The notes beneath the pieces are model-generated. The model was not told where the DNA came from. It was given only the letters and a program-made list of their open reading frames with translations, and made no database searches. The position numbers were made by a program, and so were the translations under genes. From Salvia splendens (Eukaryota > Streptophyta > Magnoliopsida > Lamiales > Lamiaceae), in the NCBI RefSeq assembly GCF_004379255.2, contig NC_056034.1, positions 6,760,501-6,824,500 of the forward strand: a DNA stretch of 64,000 nucleotides, in the 5' to 3' direction. Positions 1 to 11,699 of the stretch are shown here, in pieces. The stretch's first letter is position 1; every line of letters starts with the position of its first letter.

Positions 1-868
1 GTATGTAATTATATAGTGCTAGTATTTGTCAAATTTTAACACTATATTACAATTTTCATAAATACAGTTATACCATTATAAAAGTTAATATATTTTGTTT
101 TACGTCATTATTTCAATTAAATTTGAAGCAAATAACAATACATGTTTATATTTTCTCATACAGTGATGTCAATCCACTTTTAACATATTAAAACTTTTAT
201 AATTGTATGATAGTAGTATTTATTTAAAATATAGTTATCGAATTAATGACATCTATTGTGTTAGTTTTATATTAAAGAATATTTTATCCTATTTTTTTCA
301 AACATCAAAATTACTAGTTTAATTTACAAATAAAGCTATTAATTAGTATTCTCAAAAGACACATAATTAGGAGAGTAATTTACTGTTATAGAAACCAGTA
401 AATGACATTAAATATCATGTGCCGTTAAATTTATTTTCAATCGGAGAGAAATTTTCTGCCCGTCGTCCATCAATATTTATCACTGGTTTTCTATCTTTTT
501 ATTTCATTCACTAATAATTATCACACTTACTTTTTATTATAAACTAATACCATATGGAGTGTAAAAGTACGTACGAGTATGACTCACATTCCATTACTTT
601 TTTCAATTCACTTTCGATTAATATTTTTTAAATTTATGACGGGATAAAGTGTGACGTTTATCTAACAGAGGGAGTAGGATTTTCTTGTGGTGGCTTTTTA
701 AAGATTTCATAGTTATGAATTGATAAAATATGAAGATTCATATTGATTGTTGTTATTAAAAGCAAGGAAAAGAGAAAATGAAATACAGATATATAGTCGT
801 AGTCGGAGGATAGAAATTTATTTTAGTAAACATGAAAACAAAACAAACAACCCCAAGTTAATAGTAGA
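1..868. other. AT-rich intergenic DNA downstream of the first PR10-like gene
   Basis: No open frame, RNA gene or clear transposon ends are visible. The stretch is strongly AT-rich. A piece near 590-680 resembles the decayed right end of a Stowaway-like MITE (it ends with GAGGGAGTAGG), but I cannot find a matching left end. The last 100 bases would be the 3' UTR of the minus-strand gene that ends at 869. Confidence 0.5.
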
Positions 869-1441
869 TCAATTGCCATTGTTGGTGTTGTTGCGGAGCA
901 AATACTGAGCAGAGAGTTGCATGATGGCAGTGAGTGGTTGAATGGAAACGAGCGCTACATTCGCTGCGGCCTCTTCCTTAAGCTCGTATTCGATCGTAGA
1001 TCGAGTTATACACTGCTTCTCGTTTCCCTCCACCTCTATCACTTCGAATCTCACCCGATACATCGTGAACCCTAGATCCAGATATCCACCTTCCACCACC
1101 TCTGTCTCCTTCACTCGCTTCTCGTGATCCACCACCGTGAATTTCTCCTTGTACGACTTCAATCCCCCTTCCATCCCTACTCAATAAATCAATTTAATTA
1201 ATTAGGATAATCTAGCAGAATTGAATTGAATTGAATTGAATTGAATGTGGATGGTACCTGGAGGGAAAACGAGCTCGAGAATGGTACCGGCGCCGCCGTC
1301 GCCTTGGACGACGTCGATCCGGCTGATGAGGCCGGGGAGGGCTTCTTCCACCACTTTGGCGAGCTGGAGAGTGCTGTAGAGCTTCCATGCTTCGGTTGCT
1401 GGTACGTCAACCGTCTTCTCATCGGAGATTGTTCCGTACAT
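869..1441 (-). CDS. PR10/Bet v 1-family protein, S-norcoclaurine synthase-like (copy A)
   Basis: Two exons on the minus strand: 1441-1258 and 1176-869, joined by a phase-1 GT-AG intron that splits the glycine codon after FPPG, the usual intron site of PR10 genes. The product is 163 residues, normal for the family. It starts MYGTISDEK and carries the glycine-rich loop GDGGAGT at residues 47-53. Exon 2 holds EKFTVVDHEKRVKE, the MYR strand and the C-terminal helix ending in SAQYLLRNN. Bet v 1 folds bind hydrophobic ligands in a cavity; the norcoclaurine-synthase-like subgroup includes Pictet-Spengler enzymes, but most members have no proven activity, so the substrate is unknown. There is no signal peptide, so it is probably cytosolic. 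An upstream in-frame ATG at 1486 exists, but the family start is MYGT. A paralogue lies 3 kb away at 4473-5150 in the same direction, which indicates tandem duplication. Confidence 0.87.
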
Positions 1442-4400
1442 CTTCGATTTCCGGTTGTGGCGGAGGAGGAAGAGATGTCTAAGCACTACTACAAGAGGAG
1501 GAGTTGAGAATGAGAGGGTTATTATTTTAAATTAGAGCAACGGCTTTTATAGGATTAAAATAATAGTGGCTGTCGAATAAAAGGACAAATGAAGCAGGCA
1601 GCGGATGCACCGCTGAAGATCCTTTCCCTTCCCTCCCAATATATTTTTATATTATTATCACTGTTTGATGAATTCAAAATCCAACACTAATCGACGTGGT
1701 CTTTCACGAACTCCAATTATTAATTTAATTAATACTGATTCATAATTCAGATTAATATCGCATTCACTATATTATAATTTATAAATACAACTAATATGAC
1801 TCACATTTTTTAGATTCATATCCTAGTCACTATCCTTTAAATCCGTATAAACAAACTAAAATGCTAAAGTAATCTAAATACTAGTTGTGGGATGTAAAAT
1901 TCCACCGCTAATCTTTGGAATAAATACTGTAAGAAGCGTTGTTGTACGTGAAAAATAACTTGTTTGGATGGCACTACTATTGTTATAGTTGTGATGTTTT
2001 GTTTGAGACATGGGAGTATATCACGTTATACCCATTTGTAGATGCTATTCAGTGTACCGTGTTCTCTCTCCACTCCAAAAAATAGATTTAATGGACTGCA
2101 ATATATTTTTAATTAAAAAACTTATTGATTTATCACTTTATAATATTTTTATTAGTAGAGAAAGTGACTTACCTTTAAAAATATTGTGAAATATTATGAG
2201 TAAAGTAAGTGATATAGATCATGTGGTAAAAATGATAAAAATACGTACTTACTTATTTATCCAGAGTAATATGTTGTGTGGTAATTTTGTGGAAGTACCA
2301 ATAACACAGATATAAAGTATTTTTAATAAAATGCTAGTAATCTTTTCGAGCATTTATTATAACATCTCAAAGTTTCATGGGAAGTAAATTGTGAATTATG
2401 GAGTATGCCATTTAGTCAAAGTTTAAAATTTCAAAAAAAAAAGTTACTGTACTTAATATCTTTTGAAAGTATATTGTGAATTATATGTCTTTGCACTGGC
2501 GTATCCAGTAAGGAACAAGAGAATACAACGATAACACCAAAACTTGGAATAATACATACTGAACTCCTCTTTCTAACATGAACTGTCAGTGGTGTAGTGG
2601 CAAAGCAGGGATGTGGGTTTGATTCCTCCTTAGCCCCAATATCGTGCTTGTTTCTTCAACTTTCATCTACTTGCATTTTTATTTTTTACACTCTCTTTTA
2701 AGGCTTTGTTTTTTCATTTTTATAATTTAAACTAAATTTGTCTTTTAGTCTTATTTTTTACACTCTTCCCTAGTTTTTTTATGGCTTTGTTTTTTAGACT
2801 TTTATAAATTAAAATAAATTTTTCATTGGAAAATATAAGCATGCATTATGTCCTTTTTTCAATAATTGAAGTGTTGCACAAATAAGTCAAAAGATGATTA
2901 AGATAGCACATTTTACAAAAGCTAAAATAAATTTTTCTTAATATACTATATAAATTTAAGAGAAGTCATCTAATTAGTAGTAATACCAGAAGTTAATCAA
3001 TTCTTTATGCATGATAATTTTTTTAAAACTAAACATTTTAACTAAAGAACTGAATAAAAAGAAGGAAAAATAATTAGTACTAAGATTTTAAAGTTACGCG
3101 TCATTGTAATATTGTACCCCAAACTAAAAATACTGGATTCGCTATTGTGCCTTTGATGTTATGACTAAATTGTAATTTAGTCAAAGTTTTGAATAGTACT
3201 CATATTGTCATATTGTCTTTTAAAATAAATTTTGAATAGTACTCCATGTCACTTAGTCAAAGTTTAAAAATTCAAAAAGTTATTTAATGTTTTTGATGTT
3301 ATGACTTGTGCATTTACATCGATTGAGTTATACGTCGACGTGAGCGGTGAACCATACATTTCCTATGTACTGTCTTATCCTTATTTTGAGTAATTAAGTA
3401 CTGTATTCAAAATTGTTATTGATAAAAGAGACACACATATATATATATTTAGAGCATGATTTTTTTTTTCTCAGTTGAAATTAGTGAAACTTAGATGAAA
3501 TTTCTCAGTAAAAATGTATAGGTGAAATGATTCGAATGTTTGGTGTTAGTTTGAGACTTTGAGGAATAAAACGTTTGAAGGAAAACATTATAGAAAAAAC
3601 AACATAAAGAACCCCAATTGCAATTATTTACTACTTGAGTGGACGATTTTACTTCTAATATTTCTTCTTTATATTAATCATTAGTATGATTTATAAAAAA
3701 TTCTAACTGAAAATAATTTTTCATTCTCCTATTGTCCAAAAGAGTTGAATGCCATAAAAATATTACATTAGTTTATCATTAATGAAACAGAATATGAGAT
3801 GAAAAAAATTTTGTACTATGAAATACTCCTAGTAACCTATTGCTGCTCCATAATTGGGGCCAATGGAGCCACTATGATAAATCGTGCCGGGTTAAATTTA
3901 AATTTGTAGTAGTAACATTTTTTGTGCATTATACTTTTAAAAATAAGTATAAATTCAACTAAAGCACATAAAACTAAAATTAAGAAAAAAGTAAAATAGA
4001 ATACGTGAAAACAAATATGGTAAATTAAGAAAATGTAGTTTGAATGATACTAGTTCATTTATGTATAAGTACTACTTATATTAAAGATTTTACGTACACA
4101 TGCATTATTAGTGAATGAGTAACTTGAATTTATTTTTATATGGTTATTAATTTTATGAAAATTATCATTAAAGTGTTGGATACAGGAGATGTCAATTGGG
4201 TCAACTTGTCGAGTTCCGGGTGAACCTTATTCAAGATGTTAATTAGGTTGGAGATGGAATTTTATTAAATTAAAATTTTCCAACTCTAGCCTTCTAAATT
4301 CAATAATCAACTCTAATTAGCATACATCCTAATTGGACATTCATCCAAAAACAAAATAACCAAATAAAATTGACATTGTTGATAAAAAAAACAGGCGTGA

Positions 4401-4472
4401 AATACAGGATGATTACGAACTTGATTGACCTCATTATTAAGCAACATGAAAGTGATTATAAAGAGAGGCTAA
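1442..4472. other. Intergenic spacer between the two PR10-like genes
   Basis: About 3 kb of AT-rich DNA. The part from 1442 to about 1650 is the promoter and 5' UTR of the copy A gene, on the minus strand. A tRNA-like head near 2583 is listed separately. No other coding signal is seen. Short repeated phrases such as ATTTAGTCAAAGTTT (near 2412, 3176 and 3255) suggest old local duplications. Confidence 0.5.
2583..2690 (+). repeat. Possible tRNA-derived SINE head
   Basis: The run from about 2587 contains an A-box-like TGGTGTAGTGGC and, about 35 bases later, a B-box-like GGTTTGATTCC, the spacing of an RNA polymerase III promoter. It is followed by a T-rich tail. It does not fold into a full tRNA and no target duplication was found, so a decayed SINE is the most I can say. 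Confidence 0.35.
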
Positions 4473-5150
4473 TTATGAATTGTGGGTGTAGTTCCGTTGC
4501 AAAGAATCAGCGGCAAGTTGCATGATGGCGGCGAGGGGTTGAATGGATGCCAGGAATGCATTGGCTGCGCCCTCTTCTTTTAGCTCGTACTCTAATGTAG
4601 TTCGAATTACACACTGCTCCTCCTCCTCCTCCGCCTCCGTCACCTCCAACGTGATCCGGTACATCGTGAACCCTGCATCGAGGTAGCCGCCTTCCACCAC
4701 CTCCGCCACCTTCACACGCTTCTCATCATCCACCACCGTGAACTTCTCCTTGAACCACTTCAATCCGTCCTCTCTCCCTATTTAATTAATCCATTTAATT
4801 AATGAATATGTATAAATGATTGCTCTTTACTATTTTGTTTCGTGAGTTGAGTAGAAAAGTAGATAATGTTGTTTCTATTTGACAATTCAAAAAAGGAAAT
4901 GTTTCACATTTAGTGGGACGGGGCGGGACAGGAGGAAATATATATTATATATATAGGAGTACGAGCCTGGAGGGAAAGTGGCGTGGAGTATGGTTCCGGC
5001 GGAGCCGTCGCCTTGTATGACGTCGATTTTGCTGATGAGATGAGGAAGTGATTCTTCAATGAAATAGGCGAGTTGAAGAGTGCCAATCAACTTCCATGCT
5101 TCGCTTGCTGGTACCTTCACCGCTCTCTCGTCCGATGCTGTTCCATACAT
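4473..5150 (-). CDS. PR10/Bet v 1-family protein, S-norcoclaurine synthase-like (copy B), GC-AG intron
   Basis: Exons 5150-4967 and 4777-4473 on the minus strand give 162 residues. Exon 1 matches copy A through the loop GDGSAGT and FPPG. Exon 2 opens with GREDGLKWFKEKF, which aligns with GMEGGLKSYKEKF of copy A. The frame requires a phase-1 intron at exactly the copy A position, but the donor reads CCAG|GC where copy A has CCAG|GT. The next GT, a few bases on, would put the join out of frame. The likely structure is therefore a GC-AG intron, a rare but functional class in plants. Ligand and role are unknown, as for copy A. If the intron fails to splice, the frame would read on into intron sequence and end soon after. 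Confidence 0.82.
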
Positions 5151-6759
5151 TATTCCTCTGTTTTTTCACACAACTTTTATAATGTCACTCATTCTATTTA
5201 TAATGTCACTTCACTCTATATTTTATTTCGTCCCATAAAAATAGGAATTTTGAGAATATTACAAGTTTTAATGCTAATTTATGAGACAAATAGAAAGAAG
5301 AAGAAGTGATTGAAATATTGTAAATGGAACCCATTTTATAAGAGATAAAAACTTGTTAAAAATATAAATTGACTAATTTTGTGTGACTAACTAATATGCC
5401 AAAGAGAAGACTATTGTTTGGGTAAGGTGATAGGTATTTATTATTGGAAAAAAATAGTCTAGCAGCTGACAACATGTGTTTTAATGTGTGATTGACAAAA
5501 AATATGATAGAGAAAGCGAATAAAATGGTTAGAAAAATAAAAAAATTTATTGAAATGGCGTGCCTATAAGAACACTTTCAATTTTGTAATTTACTTTAGT
5601 TAGAATTCATTGTTCATAGTTTCTCTTATGAGTAAATCTTGATAGAAGGGTGGAAGTTTATTCAAAGGCTTATAATAGTGGGTCGGATCAAGAGGGAGTT
5701 AAATTCTGGTGATTGTTATTTTTTCCCCCATATCGTGTTTTTTTTTAAATTCTAGTGGAGAATTAATTTTCCAACAATACCCATGGATTTCAATTATCTC
5801 TTGCCGTTATCCAAATTCTAATAAGACGAATTTAGATACTAAGTATTGAAAATATTAGGTCCGGAGCTGGTTTGAGTAATTAATTTGGCAGAATCGAAAA
5901 TTCATTTATAAATATGCGCTGACCGAAACATATTTATATTAAAGTAATAATAGTATTATTATAATTTTATAATGATAATCCTTAGTGTTGTCTTTTAAAC
6001 GACTCTATCACTATAAAATGTTATTAAGTTCATAGATAACATATTATAATAACATCAATATCATCAAATTATAGTAGCCGTCCCACCCTAAAATTCAATG
6101 TTAAGCTTGACGTGTTATCGTTATGTATTGTTATTTGGTATTCGATCGGTTTCATCTGTCCTTTTTGATGCATATAAATTATGTCAAATTTAATTAATTA
6201 TATAAGGCTGAAACTGCAGGCTAATTTTTTTAATGCACATTAGGTGAACCTAGCTAGTAGTGCAAATAATTGGCACCTAATTTTGTCGCAACATAAGATG
6301 CTGTGCCGTATTTAAAATTCGATTCATGTGGTTTCCAGAGAAACCAAAATTTCTCACTCTCTTTCAATATTTAGGGGAGTATTACTCTTCAATCCCATGA
6401 AAATAACTGATTTTTCCATTTTGATTGTCCAATAAAATTAACCTTATAATTATCCTAATTACTACAATTTATATAACTATGTTTCAAACTTTCAATCATT
6501 TTTCACTTCCATATTTTATCAATTACAAATTAAAATCATTAACTAACCACAACACCGTTATGAAACAATTTATAAGGGAGAGAGGGTTGTAGAATAGTTA
6601 GGTAGTACCCGCATCAATCTATTCTTCCTTATAACACTACTGGACTTGGCCGAAGAAATTGAGAAGAAACAGTCAGTTGCTTAGCGTGATAAATTTTTTG
6701 ATTAGATACTTTAATTTGGAGGCTATAAATAGATTTATAATTGTTCGGATTGTCGACTG
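5151..6759. other. Intergenic DNA upstream of PR10-like copy B
   Basis: AT-rich. The first few hundred bases form the promoter and 5' UTR region of the minus-strand copy B gene. I see no further gene, RNA or clear element until the LTR fragment at 6760. Confidence 0.5.
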
Positions 6760-6941
6760 TGTTGGACTGCAACACACGTTTGATATTGTCCGCTTTGGGT
6801 CAAGTCCGCATGAATTTATTTTTGGGTCTCTTCCAAAAGGCCTCAAACTGATTGTGGTTGGATAGAAATTATATAAACCTTCCAACTTCCCTCAGACTCC
6901 CGATGTTGGATGGGTTTGTACTCAACAAACCTCCCCCTCAA
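6760..6941 (-). mobile_element. LTR fragment with polypurine tract, minus-strand retrotransposon
   Basis: Read on the minus strand, the purine run GAGGGGGAGGTT (6939-6928) abuts TGTTGAGTAC at 6927, the usual join between polypurine tract and 3' LTR. The LTR reads through a CATCGGGAGT stretch and ends in CCAACA at 6760, giving about 168 bp bounded by TG and CA. Such short LTRs are typical of TRIM or other small elements. No 5 bp target duplication could be matched, so the insertion is truncated or rearranged. The internal side (6942 to about 7020) shows no coding. Confidence 0.55.
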
Positions 6942-7029
6942 ACCACATCACATCAGGAACAGACAACGCAGTCGACACATCGAGACTTGCGGGCTCAACT
7001 CGAACTTAGTATGCATTGAATCTGTATAG

Positions 7030-7310
7030 TTTGCCGCTAGCCAAACGGGGGCGCCGGCCCGACGCTATGCTATGTTTGTAGAAACAATGCCCTAATTGTC
7101 TTATTGGGCCTAGCCCGTCGTTTGTGGGCTTATTTATATAGAAGTAGAGAACACGACCTTGTAATCCGAAAACAATATACAATTTGTTCTCAGTTTCCTG
7201 CGCGTGGACGTAGCCAACACAATGTTTGTGAACCATGTAAATCTGTGTCTCTTTACGTTTTCTGTTTGTCTCAATTACACAATTGTTTTATTTTGTCACA
7301 ACAATAATTA
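7030..7310 (+). mobile_element. LTR fragment (promoter to U5) of a second retrotransposon
   Basis: Plus-strand piece with a TATA-like TATTTATATAGAAG near 7130. About 75 bases later comes the block CGTGGACGTAGCC (near 7204), followed by GAACCATGTAAATC and a T-rich stretch ending in CACAACA. This order is that of a retrotransposon LTR from core promoter to U5. The left end is not recognisable. The block recurs in the LTRs at 49.5 and 61.9 kb. Confidence 0.5.
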
Positions 7311-7708
7311 TTTCTTAGTATTAGTTTTTAATTAAGAGGATGTAGTAAGTAAATAGGATGCTATGGCTATTAAAAACAACTACTATGATATTGGAATATC
7401 TTGTCCATGGCTTACATTGTTAAAGTGAAAAATAACAAGGATTATAATCTGCAACAAATAATTGGAATATGAAATAGTAATGCTCCATATATGGGAAGAC
7501 TTATATTATCTTCTCCCTTTAGACAAAAAAATGCCCCGGTAGAATTATGTACATGGTAAAAAGTTACATAAAGGAAATAAAATTCATCTGTACCAGCCGG
7601 TAAACAAAGCAGCGATCCCGTATGAAGTAGCAAGGGAGAGTAGATTAGTCTTTATGTGTAAAAACCATTCTTGGCCTTTGAATTGAATATATGTTGTTGA
7701 AACTCAGA
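7311..7708. other. 3' flank of the syntaxin gene
   Basis: About 400 bases of AT-rich DNA. It holds the 3' UTR of the minus-strand gene that ends at 7709. Nothing else is recognisable. Confidence 0.5.
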
Positions 7709-10155
7709 TTATGAAACAACGACAACCACTACGATGAGCAGAATGATCCCCACAATAACCAGCATCAAACAAGTCTGCAAGAAAGATCACATTGATGATC
7801 TATCAAGTCTTTGCCTTGGTGGAGATGGATGCATATTTATCTTCCGATGAAACGAGTTGCAAATAAGTAGAGGGAGTTTACAAAGAATATTACCATAGAT
7901 GATGTAGATCTTTGAGTTTTGGATGCTTTAGCAAGTTGGTTAGCACCTTCACCTGTTGCAGCATGGGAACTCTCAATATTTGAGCTTATATCGCCTGGAA
8001 GAAGGATATCAGACTGTTACCACGTAGGCTAAATAAGATGATAACTTTGTTGATAGACTGTACAAAATAGGAAGAAGTGCTGGAAGACAACATTGACAAA
8101 CCTATCAAAGCTCCTTGTGCACTAACCAATTGAGCCAGATCCCTGAAGATTTCATTAACCTCACCAATTTCCTTCTGAATTTCTCTGATGCCTTGCTCCC
8201 TTTCGTCAATAATGGCTTCATTAAGAACTATCTCATTTTCCATATGCATGACCCGTCTGTAAGATAATCATATTATTCACAGCATACACCTCAAGGGTAT
8301 TTTACCTTTTTTTGCTTTCTTTTAGTTGAAAAAGAAATGGCAGCTGAGAATATAGGATTTAACCAGAGATGGATTCTTACCTATTGGATTCTCTAACCAG
8401 AGATGCCTGCATGGGATTCAAAGAACTTATCTCCAGCTCACTGGCTCTATTGCTGCAACAATGTAGCAATTGCAGAAAGACAACTTAGTTAAAACTGTCT
8501 TAAACATTATAGTTAATTTAGGAGATCTCCAGCCTATACAATAAATTATCAGAGATAATCATCATAAAACTGTCTATAAGTAGTAGTCCTACGAGCCTTC
8601 AATTCAAAAGAGGACACAGAATGCAAAATGACATTTTGCAATAAAATTACCTCGGCTGACGAGTATTATTAGCAATGGGGTGAGGAAAAGCCTTTTCCTT
8701 CTCTGCTGCAAGCAGCTGAGCCCTTTCAAAGTCTTTCAGAACAGATTCATAATCTTTTGTAAGCTTAGCATCAGCAATTTTCTTGCTGTCCTGGAACACA
8801 AACAGATATTGTCTTGTTAAATAACATATCACTTGGTGTGACTGTAAATAATATCTATGCCTATGCTTTTCAAAGATGACTCAAGTCAGGTGATGCACTC
8901 GTGCTTCAGTAAACACTTTTCATATGAGTCATGGAATAACTTAACATGTCAAAAACTACTAGATTATTCATCTCTCTTATTCCTCAAATTTCAGTTCGAC
9001 ATAAACACCACAGAACCAGAAACCATCCACTATTTTCACAGCCATTTTTAGTTATAGCAATTTAATTGTGCTTGTGGCTTTTGCCCTGTTGAAGAGATGA
9101 GTTTATTTGTTTTTAAGTTTACATATCTTTACTTATTTAGATAGACTTTGTATGGTAGGTTGATCCTTTTCAATAGTTCAGATTGTGACCTAACAACACA
9201 TGAAACTTTTTACTTCTATCATACACAGAACGACCTTTCTCCAATACATGTCATTCGTTTATTTTCTTGTATGTGCACATCATAGATGCTTAATGTCCCC
9301 GCTAAAACAATAGGATCGTATGCCTTCCGAATGAAGCCAGAGAGGAAGATAAGAAAAAACTAAAATCGAGCAATACTAACTCTCCCTAAGTTCTTTGAAG
9401 CAATGTTTCTTCTAAGAAATGTTAGTGGATTTGATGCAGGCAGTTGAAGCACCCGAAAACTAGGTTACTTAGTAGCACTACCAAGTACATAATTCACAAG
9501 AACAACTTGGATGTACACAACACCAAACTCCAAATAAATGGTTGCTAGCAAAATCCAGATATCAAAGTCAAATAAGATCAACTTACATTGACTTCGTTAT
9601 ACTTGTAGGTTTGTCGAACACGATCAAGCTCTGCTGAAGTCTCCTTCACCAGCTCCCTAACCTGTAACCTAGTTTTAAGGCTGCGAACAACAAATAATCG
9701 CCAAGCATTAGAGGCTATAGCCAATTCAATTGCAAGCGAAAGACTTAAATGCAAATTCAAAATCAAACCAAAAAGGAATTTAGAAAAAGATGCATAGAAC
9801 ATACAATTTCATGTTTCTCCTCTTTTTATCCATTGAAATACCAAATCGAACACATAAAATTAGGAATTGATCTTCTCAATTGTTGAACAGCATCATCAAT
9901 CCAACAGATAATTACCAAAAAGAAACACAAAATTCGAGATAAGGTAGTAGTTAGCAGCAGAACTCACAGATTATGACGGAGGTCGACGGTGTCTCGCGGA
10001 GCTCCGATGCAATTGACGAGGCGTTTATATCCAGCGACAGCGGTGTTGATCCTGAAGACGCCGGCAGCAAGGGCTCGAGACGGGCCGTGCTCAATGTGCC
10101 TTGCCCCAGCAAGAGGAATCAAGGCCCGGCCCGATTCGAGGTACTCAAAACTCAT
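7709..10155 (-). CDS. SYP2-like: Qa-SNARE syntaxin of the SYP2 group (PEP12/VAM3-like)
   Basis: Seven exons on the minus strand: 10155-9968, 9680-9587, 8790-8651, 8452-8381, 8256-8102, 7994-7894 and 7774-7709, all GT-AG with matching phases; 271 residues, close to Arabidopsis SYP21/22/23. It starts MSFEYLESGR. The N-terminal three-helix domain is in exons 1-3 (DSKKIADAKL in exon 3). The SNARE motif spans about 170-235 with EREQGIREIQ and the zero-layer glutamine near residue 212 (LVSAQG). A C-terminal anchor (about residues 252-271) is a run of Leu, Ile and Val with only one serine after it, giving a tail-anchored protein facing the cytosol. Family members act at the prevacuolar compartment and vacuole, pairing with VTI11, SYP5 and R-SNAREs for fusion. 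The linker in exons 3-4 diverges most from what I recall of the family. The group is firm; which of SYP21/22/23 is not. Confidence 0.9.
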
Positions 10156-10471
10156 ATTCGGTAGATTGTAGTCAAAATTCCCAACTCAACTAGCACAATT
10201 TGGTAGCTAATTATGAAGAGGAAGCAGAAGTTGTTTTGTCAAAAGGTGGAATTGATGATAGAATAAAGAAAAGAATTGAATGAAATTTGGCGGAGAAAAT
10301 GATCAAAGAGGGAAAGGATGAACGAGTGTGGCGGTGTGACGTGTACGGAGTTACCAAAGGGCGTTGTTGCGTTGGATTGTTGGCGCCGCCACCAATTGTT
10401 TGTGAAAGCGGGGATCAAATATATACCAAAATTTTATGAGTTGAGTCAATCCTGAGTTTTAGGATCTGGTT
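10156..10471. promoter_or_regulatory. Upstream region of the syntaxin gene
   Basis: Just over 300 bases between the start codon at 10155 and the MITE at 10472. It must hold the 5' UTR and core promoter of the minus-strand gene. I cannot point to a convincing TATA box or transcription start. Confidence 0.4.
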
Positions 10472-11040
10472 AGAGCATCTTTAACGCTACAGGCCGGGCC
10501 AGGCCGCAAATCGCGAGTCCCGGCCCGTCCCACACGTTACACGGAAGAGCGGCACGGCCTGGGCCGGTCCCAGGGCCGCGTTCCCGGCCTGATGACCGTC
10601 CCGCGGCCAGGCCCAGCGTGCGTTAATCGGAGAGGGGCCGTGACGGAAGAAGGAATTTTTGCCAAAAATTGGAAGAGGAAGAAGAGGGAGGAAGATGAGG
10701 AAGAGGGGCGATGACGTGCTGCAGATTTGCAATTATTTTTCTGAATTTTTACATTTTGGAAGAGGAAGAAGGGGGAGGGGGAGAGGAAGAAGAAGGAGGA
10801 GGAAGAAGAAGGAGAGGGGTGTGATGCAGATTTGCAATTTTTTTTTTGAATTTTTTTTATATTTTTAGGTTATAATTTATTGTTTTTGTATTAAAAATGA
10901 AATTCTCGTGTTATAAATGAAATTTTCTGTGTTATAAATTTCTGGTGTTTTTTTATTTTACTTGTAAAATAGGTTGAAGTTGTGAATATTGTCATTTATT
11001 AGTTGCGGACCGGGTTGAGGCCTGCATGATTAGAGCAGTT
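10472..11040. mobile_element. Non-coding MITE-like element with GC-rich ends and a purine-rich core
   Basis: The left end AGAGCATCTTTAACGCTACA followed by GGCC is roughly mirrored by GGCCTGCATGATTAGAGCAG near 11013-11035, giving degenerate terminal inverted repeats of about 24 bp. The end motif AGAGCATC is common in plant PIF/Harbinger- and hAT-type MITEs. The left third is GC-rich with many GGCC and CCGGG words. The core is a GA-rich tract (about 10665-10825) containing two copies of a unit with GCAGATTTGCAATT. No transposase is encoded. The superfamily is uncertain because no clean target duplication is visible. Confidence 0.42.
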
Positions 11041-11232
11041 GGGGTCTGAGCCGCAATTGTAGAGGAATGATGACGTGGAGGGGACTTGGGGCCGGAAATG
11101 GGGACGGGGTTATTTATGCCCTTAATTCAGTCCCAGATTTTTCATAATTTATTGGTAAAAAATAATTAATTATAGTTTTATAAATTAATTTTTGTATCAA
11201 TGATTGGGTTTCCAAATCTATACTATTATTTC

Positions 11233-11510
11233 CTCGGTCCCTTTTTAAGAGTCTCATTTATATTCGACACGAATTTTAATAAATGTAATGAAAAGTTGGT
11301 AAAAAATGATATTGGGATGTGAGTTCAACTTTTTAGTTTTACGATAAAATGTGAGTGGAAAAAAGTTAGTAAAATATGAGACCTATTACCATTTATTGAA
11401 TATTCCAACCGGGATTTCTAAAATGAGACCCCCAAAAATGGTAAATCAGAACTCGTAAAGTGAACACCTAAAAATGGTAAATCGAGACTCCTAAAGTGGG
11501 ACGAATGGAG
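11233..11510. mobile_element. Stowaway-like MITE (decayed)
   Basis: The left end CTCGGTCCCTTTTTAAGAG and the right end CTAAAGTGGGACGAATGGAG form imperfect inverted repeats of the CTCCCTCCGTCCC family, with TA next to the right end. The interior has the usual GTGAGTGG-GTTAGTAAAATATGAGACC phrase (hyphen marks a gap) of these elements. It is about 278 bp and non-coding. Confidence 0.6.
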
Positions 11511-11544
11511 TACTCCTAATATATAGTGAAAGTTATTTGAATTC

Positions 11545-11640
11545 TTTTTTTTTTTAAATTAGAGGGCTCGAACTCGGCACCTCATGCTATTATGTCTAAG
11601 CTCCTTCCCGCTAGGACAAAGGCTCTGGACAAAGTTATTT
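11545..11640 (-). repeat. tRNA-like SINE remnant
   Basis: Read on the minus strand there is an A-box-like TAGCGGGAAGG near 11620 and a B-box-like GAGTTCGAGCCC near 11574, about 45 bases apart, followed by AATTTAAAAAAA. This looks like a tRNA-derived SINE head. There is no intact cloverleaf or target duplication. Confidence 0.35.
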
Positions 11641-11699
11641 GAATTCTACTGATGTCCTTTTTAGCATGAAATTATTTATTAGTTTAAATTAATTAACTA

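Noticed and set aside
2583..2660. Possible tRNA gene
   Set aside because: The A- and B-box-like words are present but the arms do not form a cloverleaf; a SINE remnant is more likely. The same applies at 11.6 and 57.9 kb.
6659..6885. Short frames on both strands around 6.7 kb
   Set aside because: They overlap LTR sequence and have no recognisable domain.
10487..10868. Open frames on both strands in the GC/GA-rich MITE
   Set aside because: Low-complexity Arg/Gly or Pro-rich products from a biased sequence. No domain.
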